Below the pieces are notes generated by a model. It did not search any database and was not told the origin of the DNA. It worked only from the letters and a program-made list of their open reading frames with translations. 6,836 nucleotides of DNA from Pseudomonadota bacterium (lineage in GTDB: Bacteria; Desulfobacterota; Desulfobacteria; Desulfobacterales; Desulfobacteraceae). Below, piece after piece: positions 1 to 5,086 of this stretch (the stretch's first letter is position 1; every line of letters starts with the position of its first letter). The translations under genes and the position numbers were made by a program. The stretch spans positions 1 through 6,836 of the forward strand of contig JAHIVS010000377.1 of NCBI GenBank assembly GCA_018816605.1, given 5' to 3'.

Positions 1-2594
1 AGTTGAGGCGGCAAAAAATCGAGGGCATCGACCGGATATTTATCTGGTCGGGCAACCCGGACATGTTGCTTGCCATGGTAAAAATCACCGAAGACGGCCT
101 CAATGTCCGCCACGACACCCAAAAGGGAAATGTGCGGGTGGTTCTTCTGGTGGAGGACTCTCCAGAGTATGCCTCCTGGTTGCTGCCCATCATCTACAAG
201 GAGATCGTCACCCAGACCCAGGCCCTCCTGAAAATAGGATGCAGCGACAGCCTCAAACTCATGACCATGAAGGCAAGGCCCAAGATTCTTCTGGCAACCA
301 GCTATGAAGAGGCCATGGCCCTCTCTGAGCAGTACTGCTCCTATCTTCTCTGTGTCATTTCTGACACAAGGCTTTCCAGGGCAGGTAAAGATGACCCGAA
401 AGCCGGCATCACCATTTTGTCCAAAATACAAAAAAAGAACCCGGAAATCCCCTTGCTCCTGATGAGTTGCGAAAAGGAAAACCAGGCCAGGGCCCAACAG
501 ATCCCGGCTGTGTTCCTGGATAAAAACAGCCGGAACCTTGACCAACAGATCCACACTTTTTTTCTGAACAATCTGGGATTCGGTGATTTTGTTTTCTGCA
601 CCCGGGAGGGCCGTGAGATTGATCGTGCCGCCAACATAATGGAGCTTGAGACAAAACTTGCCCGGGTCCCGGATGAGTCTGTCAAGTACCATGCAGACCG
701 GGGCCATTTTTCAAACTGGCTCATGGCGCACTCGGAAATCCTCCTGGCACTTCAGTTCCGGGCAGTCAAAAGTGCTGATTTCAAAACCGTTGATATGCTT
801 CGTCACTATATTGTCTCTAATATCCATGAACTCAGGGTACAGCGCTACAAGGGCATTATCCTCCAGTTCAACCCCGACCTCTTTGATGCCGGGATAATGG
901 AATTTGTTAAGATCGGCCAGGGGTCTATCGGGGGGAAGGCCAGGGGGCTTGCCTTCATGGCAGGACTTCTACGGGACCACCCCGAGATCCGGGCCCGGTA
1001 TCCTGAAATAAAGATTCAGATTCCAAAGACCCTGGTGATCTGTACGGATATCTTTGACGACTTTGTGACGGACAACAAACTCGGGGTTTTTGCCGGGCAG
1101 GGGCACCCTGTGAAAAAAATTGTCCAGAAATTTCTGGATGCTCCCTTGCCCTGCCACCTTGTGGGAAAACTTAAAATTTTTCTTGACCAGGTAAAGGTGC
1201 CCCTGGCCATAAGATCCTCGAGCCAGCAGGAGGATGCCCATTTCCAGCCCTATGCCGGGCTCTACAAGACATACAAGATCCCCAACAATCACCAGGACCT
1301 GTCGATACGGCTGGACCATCTGGTTACGGCCATAAAGCTTGTGTACGCATCCACCTATTATGAGGACGCCAAGGCCTTTTACCGGAATACTTCCTCCCAG
1401 CCCTTTGGTGACTCAATGGCCGTGATTGTCCAGGAAATGGCAGGCACCCAGCACAACGACTACTTTTATCCGACCATATCAGGTGTGGCCCAGTCCTATA
1501 ATTTTTATCCTTTTTCCCACATGAAGCCCGAAGACGGGTTGCTTCATCTTGCCCTGGGCCTGGGCAAAACTGTGGTGGAGGGGGAACAAAGTTTCAGGGT
1601 CTGCCCCAGACATCCCCAGATTACGCCCCAGCTGGCAACGGCAAGGGATTTTTTAAACAACACCCAGAACCGGTTTTACGCATTAAAAACCAGGGGCTAC
1701 CCGGAAGGTCTGCACTTTCCGATCCTGTCCAATCTGGAATGCCGGCAGCTTGTTGACGCCCTGGAAGAATTTCCTGTCAAGGTTTTGACCAGCACCTATG
1801 TGGCAGACGAGGACCGGATACGGGACACCTGGTATTGCCCGGGGCCCAAAATTCTTACCTTTGCCCGGGTTTTGAAATACCAGATGCCCCCCATCCCCGC
1901 CCTCATCAACGACCTTCTGGCATTGGGAAGAGAAGGGATCGGGGCATCTGTGGAAATCGAATTTTCAGCAAATGCCCATGTTGAAAAGGACAAGCCCTGG
2001 GATTTCTTCTTTCTCCAGATACGGCCCATGGTCAAAACCATGGACCATAGCCGGGTGACCATCACCCAGGAAGAGGCGGCCAAGGGCATTGGCTATTCAT
2101 CCAATGCCCTTGGCAACGGCACCTTTGATACCCTTAAGGATATTGTCCATGTGAAACAGGAGGCCTTCGAGGGGGGGTATACCCGACAGATGGCCCGGGA
2201 AATTGCCCTTATCAATGCCAAACTGGTCCGTGAAAACCGACAATTTCTTCTGGCAGGCCCGGGACGCTGGGGTGCCTCGGATCCCTGGCTCGGCATTCCG
2301 GTCAAATGGCATCAAATATCCGGGGTGGGGGCCATTGTGGAAATCAGAAACAAGGCCATCAATGCAGACCCATCCCAGGGATCCCACTTTTTCCACAATA
2401 TTACCTCCCAGGGGATTCCCTACATTACGGTGAACCAAACCCTGAGTCCTTGCCTGGACCGTCTGGACTGGCAGAGGCTTAAGAATATTGCGGCAGTTGA
2501 TGAGACAAAATTTTTACGGCACCTGCAGCTGAAAAATCCCATGGTAATCAAGATAGACGGAAAACAATCCCGATGCGTCATCCTTGACGCCTAA
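1..2594 (+). CDS. Receiver-domain / PEP-pyruvate-binding (PPDK N-terminal ATP-grasp) fusion protein, 5'-truncated by the window
   Basis: The reading frame is open to the left edge (first full codon at base 3) and ends with TAA at 2592-2594, giving 863 visible residues; the TTG at base 3 is not a credible start. Residues 46-187 form a receiver-like domain: acidic pair E51/D52 in LLVEDSP, candidate phospho-acceptor D121 in VISD, S155 in LLLMS and K174 in LDK, with about 20 extra residues after the first helix. Residues 300-676 match the nucleotide-binding domain of PEP synthase and pyruvate phosphate dikinase: GSIGGKARGLAF (308-319, K312), RSSSQQED (404-411) with AGLYKTY after it, QEMAG (477-481), and EIEFSA...LQIRPM (651-676). 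The swivelling phosphohistidine domain (GGxTSHA type) and the PEP-utilising barrel are not seen. Instead a C-terminal module (747-812) has GPGRWGASDPWLGIPV and SQGSHFFHN. Known of the family: ATP-dependent phosphoryl transfer toward pyruvate/PEP. Inferred: signal-controlled activity; true substrate uncertain. Family members usually carry a further N-terminal region, expected upstream. Confidence 0.88.
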   Translation, partial: LRRQKIEGIDRIFIWSGNPDMLLAMVKITEDGLNVRHDTQKGNVRVVLLVEDSPEYASWLLPIIYKEIVTQTQALLKIGCSDSLKLMTMKARPKILLATSYEEAMALSEQYCSYLLCVISDTRLSRAGKDDPKAGITILSKIQKKNPEIPLLLMSCEKENQARAQQIPAVFLDKNSRNLDQQIHTFFLNNLGFGDFVFCTREGREIDRAANIMELETKLARVPDESVKYHADRGHFSNWLMAHSEILLALQFRAVKSADFKTVDMLRHYIVSNIHELRVQRYKGIILQFNPDLFDAGIMEFVKIGQGSIGGKARGLAFMAGLLRDHPEIRARYPEIKIQIPKTLVICTDIFDDFVTDNKLGVFAGQGHPVKKIVQKFLDAPLPCHLVGKLKIFLDQVKVPLAIRSSSQQEDAHFQPYAGLYKTYKIPNNHQDLSIRLDHLVTAIKLVYASTYYEDAKAFYRNTSSQPFGDSMAVIVQEMAGTQHNDYFYPTISGVAQSYNFYPFSHMKPEDGLLHLALGLGKTVVEGEQSFRVCPRHPQITPQLATARDFLNNTQNRFYALKTRGYPEGLHFPILSNLECRQLVDALEEFPVKVLTSTYVADEDRIRDTWYCPGPKILTFARVLKYQMPPIPALINDLLALGREGIGASVEIEFSANAHVEKDKPWDFFFLQIRPMVKTMDHSRVTITQEEAAKGIGYSSNALGNGTFDTLKDIVHVKQEAFEGGYTRQMAREIALINAKLVRENRQFLLAGPGRWGASDPWLGIPVKWHQISGVGAIVEIRNKAINADPSQGSHFFHNITSQGIPYITVNQTLSPCLDRLDWQRLKNIAAVDETKFLRHLQLKNPMVIKIDGKQSRCVILDA

Positions 2595-2609
2595 ACCGAG
2601 ACAACAACA

Positions 2610-2638
2610 GCCTGCAGTGACAGGCCCACACATTTTTT
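2610..2638 (+). terminator. Weak terminator-like hairpin after the ATP-grasp gene
   Basis: Just after the stop codon, GCCTG (2610-2614) and CAGGC (2621-2625) can pair across a six-base loop, and a run of six T residues follows at 2633-2638. The stem has only five pairs and the T run starts seven bases after it, so termination would be partial at best. The 67-bp gap to gdhA makes either read-through or a leaky terminator possible. Confidence 0.25.
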
Positions 2639-2647
2639 CATAACGTT

Positions 2648-2654
2648 AAGGAGG
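2648..2654 (+). promoter_or_regulatory. Strong Shine-Dalgarno site of gdhA
   Basis: AAGGAGG lies seven bases before the ATG at 2662. This near-perfect anti-SD match fixes the gdhA start and predicts efficient translation. It contrasts with the poor site in front of the following regulator gene. Confidence 0.85.
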
Positions 2655-2661
2655 TTACACC

Positions 2662-4011
2662 ATGTCAGAGGAACTCAAGCGAATCATTGATAAAGACCCG
2701 GATCAGAAGGAATTCCACCAGGCGGTCCGGGAGGTTATCGATACAGTACAGCCGGTCCTGGACCGCCATCCCGAATACCGCAAGGCCAGAATCCTTGAAC
2801 GGATAGCCGAGCCAGAGCGAACCATCATATTCAGGGTTCCCTGGATAGATGATGCCGGCAGGATTCAGGTCAACAGAGGGTTTAGGATACAGATGAACTC
2901 TGCCATCGGCCCCTACAAGGGCGGTTTAAGATTCCACCCTTCCGTAAACCTGAGCATCCTCAAGTTCCTGGCATTTGAACAGGTCTTCAAGAACGCATTG
3001 ACCACCCTGCCCATGGGCGGAGGAAAAGGCGGGTCAGACTTTGACCCCAAGGGAAAATCAGACAATGAAGTGATGCGCTTCTGCCAGGCCTTCATGTCAG
3101 AACTATACCGCCATATTGGTCCGAACACAGATGTGCCTGCCGGGGATATCGGTGTTGGGGGACGTGAAATCGGATATATGTTCGGCATGTATAAAAAATT
3201 GACCAACGAGGTTACCGGCGTCTTGACCGGCAAGGGCATCAATTGGGGCGGAAGCCTTATCCGGCCGGAAGCAACAGGTTACGGCTGTGTCTATTTTGCC
3301 AAGGAGATGCTGGCAACCCGGAACGAAACCCTGGAAGGCAGGACCTGCCTTGTTTCAGGATCAGGAAATGTTGCCCAGTATACCGTGGAAAAGATTCTGG
3401 ACCTTGGGGGAAAGGTTGTGACCCTCTCGGACTCTTCAGGGTTCATCCATGATGAAAGGGGCATAGACCGGGAGAAACTGGCCCATGTGATGGAGCTTAA
3501 GAACACCCGGCGCAGCAGAATAAAAGAGTATGTGCAGAAATATCCGGAGGCGGTCTATACAGAGTTTGATTCGTCCCTGGACCACAATCCCCTTTGGGAT
3601 ATCAAGGCCGATTGCGCCTTCCCCAGTGCCACCCAGAATGAGATCAATGAAAAGGATGCCGCCAATCTGATTGAAAACGGCGTATATGTTGTTGCCGAAG
3701 GCTCCAACATGCCGTCAACCCCGGAAGCTGTGGACATCTTCCTGGATCAGAAAATTCTTTATGCGCCTGGCAAGGCCGCCAATGCTGGCGGGGTTTCAGT
3801 ATCAGGCCTTGAAATGTCCCAGAACAGCATGCGCATCAAATGGACCAGAAAAGAGGTCGACGATCGCCTCAAACAGATCATGAAGAGCATCCACACCTCA
3901 TGTGTTGGTGCTGCAACAGAATACGGGCAGGCCGGAAATTATGTTGTCGGTGCCAATATTGCAGGTTTTGTAAAGGTTGTAAACGCCATGATCGACCAGG
4001 GGCTTGTATAG
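2662..4011 (+). CDS. gdhA: NADP-type glutamate dehydrogenase (hexameric, small-subunit class)
   Basis: Catalyses reversible reductive amination of 2-oxoglutarate with ammonium to L-glutamate in the cytoplasm, the direct ammonium-assimilation route. The 449 residues match the usual length of this class (about 447 in E. coli GdhA). The N-terminal substrate domain holds GPYKGGLRFHP (K86), FEQVFKNAL (K110), LPMGGGKGG (K122, catalytic lysine) and PAGDIGVG (D162, catalytic aspartate). The Rossmann domain begins around 200 (RPEATGYG) and has the dinucleotide loop SGSGNVAQY (232-240) followed by TLSDSSG (254-260). Further signatures are FPSATQNEI (320-328), AEGSNMP (345-351), APGKAANAGGV (368-378) and SGLEMSQN (381-388). 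The long near-identity to E. coli-type GdhA around these motifs favours NADP(H) use, but coenzyme choice is inferred. All key residues are present. The start is set by the strong SD at 2648-2654. It follows the ATP-grasp gene by 67 bp and precedes the regulator by 97 bp. Confidence 0.96.
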   Translation: MSEELKRIIDKDPDQKEFHQAVREVIDTVQPVLDRHPEYRKARILERIAEPERTIIFRVPWIDDAGRIQVNRGFRIQMNSAIGPYKGGLRFHPSVNLSILKFLAFEQVFKNALTTLPMGGGKGGSDFDPKGKSDNEVMRFCQAFMSELYRHIGPNTDVPAGDIGVGGREIGYMFGMYKKLTNEVTGVLTGKGINWGGSLIRPEATGYGCVYFAKEMLATRNETLEGRTCLVSGSGNVAQYTVEKILDLGGKVVTLSDSSGFIHDERGIDREKLAHVMELKNTRRSRIKEYVQKYPEAVYTEFDSSLDHNPLWDIKADCAFPSATQNEINEKDAANLIENGVYVVAEGSNMPSTPEAVDIFLDQKILYAPGKAANAGGVSVSGLEMSQNSMRIKWTRKEVDDRLKQIMKSIHTSCVGAATEYGQAGNYVVGANIAGFVKVVNAMIDQGLV

Positions 4012-4034
4012 CGCTTTAAATCCTGGTATATAAA
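4004..4034 (+). promoter_or_regulatory. Possible weak promoter for the regulator gene
   Basis: TTGTAT (4004-4009), overlapping the gdhA stop region, lies 17 bp before TATATA (4027-4032), and TATAAA overlaps at 4029-4034. Only three of six -35 bases and four of six -10 bases match the sigma70 consensus, and any AT-rich gap would offer similar matches. If used, the transcript would begin near 4040 and carry the whole inverted repeat at 4062-4094 in its leader. Confidence 0.22.
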
Positions 4035-4061
4035 TTTTTAAATTTTTTATCAAAGGATTCG

Positions 4062-4094
4062 GCTTTCTTGCTGCAGACCCTGCAGCAAGAAAGC
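4062..4094 (+). repeat. Perfect 15-bp inverted repeat in the regulator leader
   Basis: GCTTTCTTGCTGCAG (4062-4076) is followed by a three-base spacer ACC (4077-4079) and its exact reverse complement (4080-4094). As RNA it would form a very stable hairpin ending 14 bases before the regulator ATG. As DNA it is a near-palindrome that a dimeric regulator could bind. No T run follows it on the + strand (ATAACC comes next) and none directly adjoins it on the - strand, so it is not a standard intrinsic terminator. The gdhA gene has no other terminator candidate, so 3'-end protection of gdhA mRNA is also possible. Confidence 0.85.
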
Positions 4095-4100
4095 ATAACC

Positions 4101-4112
4101 ATGGGAAAATGA
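4101..4112 (+). other. Three-codon leader ORF overlapping the regulator start
   Basis: ATG GGA AAA TGA encodes Met-Gly-Lys and stops; its TGA (4110-4112) overlaps the regulator ATG (4109-4111) as ATGA. The only purine-rich SD-like sequence nearby, AAGAAAG (4087-4093), is seven bases before this upstream ATG, but about 15 bases before the regulator ATG. It also lies inside the right arm of the inverted repeat. Translational coupling is inferred; chance occurrence of such a short frame cannot be excluded. Confidence 0.3.
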
Positions 4113-5065
4113 TTAAAACAGATACCCTGCAACACCTGGATACCCAGGCTCTTCTCAAGCGGAACCAGGAACTGGAAAAGCTTGCAACAGAGCATGGGCT
4201 CATGGAACAGACCCTGAAGCGCCAGACCCATACCCTAAAGGAGCGCATCAAGGAGATCAACTGTCTATACGCCATTTCAAAGATTTTGGAACAAATCGGC
4301 CTTCCTCTGGAAACAATATTCCAACAGGTGGTCGACCTGATTCCCTCTTCCTGGCAATACCCGGAAATCACATGTGCCCAGCTCCTCATCAACGACCAGA
4401 GTTACAGAACCGGCAACTATAAAAACACATTTTGGAAGCAGCAGGTTGAGGTTGTTGCCTACGGGGAATCCATCGGCATTTTAACGGTCTGCTACCTTGA
4501 AAACCGGCCCAAACAGGAAGAAGGTCCTTTTCTAGAAGAGGAGCGCCTGCTTCTCAACGCCATTGCCGAGTCCTTGGGCAGGACCAGCGAACGCAAACAG
4601 GCAGAAAAAGACTTAAGAGAAAGCAAACAAATCCTCAAGGAGCAGAACCTGCAGTTAAAGGAGAAAAATATTGCCCTGCGGGAGGTGATGAACCAGATCC
4701 TGGCGGAGAAGAACAGCCTTGAGGCAAAAGTATTGGCCAATGTGGAAAACCTGCTGCTGCCGCTGCTGAAAAAACTTGACAATATGGGCTCTGCCCTGGA
4801 CAGGGAGTATCTGAACCTGCTGGAGGAAAACATAAAGCAGCTCACCTCTTCCTTCGGAACCCAGATATCAAAAAAAAATTATCGGCTCACGCCCAGGGAG
4901 AATGAAATCTGCAACATGATCCGAAGCGGTCTCAGCTCCAAGGAGATGGCAAAGCTGCTGAATCTCTCCTATCGAAGCGTGGAGACCTACCGAAATCACA
5001 TTCGAAAAAAACTGAAGATAACCAATCAAAAGATCAATCTGACCACCTACCTTACAAGCCTGTAA
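4109..5065 (+). CDS. GAF-like sensor / coiled-coil / LuxR-type HTH transcriptional regulator
   Basis: A 318-residue cytoplasmic regulator with no membrane segment. Residues 11-48 are a charged helix or coiled coil. Residues 45-160 look like a divergent GAF domain: ERIKEINCLYAISKILE at the start, TCAQLLIND (88-96), SIGILTVCYLE (121-131), then the exit helix FLEEERLLLNAIAESL. Residues 161-210 form a signalling coiled coil rich in Lys and Glu. Residues 211-257 are the linker seen before LuxR domains in many sulfate-reducer PAS/GAF regulators. Residues 258-318 are the HTH: YRLTPRENEI, SSKEMAKLLNLSYRSVETYRNHIRKKL, ending INLTTYLTSL. There is no receiver domain, so input is probably a small ligand or partner protein; the ligand is unknown. 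ATG 4109 is the first start codon after an in-frame TAA at 4031-4033, but its SD is poor; ATG at 4202 (residue 32) is a weaker alternative that would still keep the GAF domain. It is in the same frame as the next gene, 21 bp away. Confidence 0.88.
   Translation: MIKTDTLQHLDTQALLKRNQELEKLATEHGLMEQTLKRQTHTLKERIKEINCLYAISKILEQIGLPLETIFQQVVDLIPSSWQYPEITCAQLLINDQSYRTGNYKNTFWKQQVEVVAYGESIGILTVCYLENRPKQEEGPFLEEERLLLNAIAESLGRTSERKQAEKDLRESKQILKEQNLQLKEKNIALREVMNQILAEKNSLEAKVLANVENLLLPLLKKLDNMGSALDREYLNLLEENIKQLTSSFGTQISKKNYRLTPRENEICNMIRSGLSSKEMAKLLNLSYRSVETYRNHIRKKLKITNQKINLTTYLTSL
4870..4878 (+). other. A9 homopolymer inside the regulator gene, just before the HTH
   Basis: Nine consecutive A residues fall in the codons for Ser-Lys-Lys-Asn (residues 253-256), directly before the LuxR HTH domain. 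Such runs are known sites of polymerase slippage and of indel mutation. Adding or losing one A leads to a stop within about 16 codons (TGA in both cases), removing the whole DNA-binding domain. The gene reads through intact in this sequence. Confidence 0.6.
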
Positions 5066-5073
5066 CTGAGGCC

Positions 5074-5080
5074 TGAGGAG
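5074..5080 (+). promoter_or_regulatory. Shine-Dalgarno site of the large GDH-family gene
   Basis: TGAGGAG lies six bases before ATG 5087, within the 21-bp gap after the regulator stop. It decides the start codon, and the short gap with no terminator indicates co-transcription with the regulator. A similar CTGAGG occurs at 5066-5071, so the motif is nearly duplicated. Confidence 0.7.
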
Positions 5081-5086
5081 ATCCAC

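Noticed and set aside
3..5. TTG at base 3 as the true start of the first gene
   Set aside because: The frame is open to the window edge, there is no room to see an SD, and the family normally extends further at the N-terminus, so the gene is treated as truncated by the window.
341..724. 127-codon open frame on the - strand inside the receiver/ATP-grasp gene
   Set aside because: The + strand here encodes recognisable receiver-domain motifs, and the antisense product looks low in structure and resembles no family.
2617..2644. Promoter-like GTGACA and CATAAC separated by 16 bp before gdhA
   Set aside because: The predicted transcription start would fall near 2651, inside the gdhA Shine-Dalgarno, which would remove it from the mRNA.
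4062..4094. Inverted repeat as a rho-independent terminator of gdhA
   Set aside because: The stem is strong, but no U-rich tract follows it on the + strand and none directly adjoins it in the other direction.
3898..4392. 164-codon open frame on the - strand across the gdhA/regulator gap
   Set aside because: It overlaps the ends of two well-supported genes and the inverted repeat; its protein has no recognisable motif and is explained as an antisense shadow.
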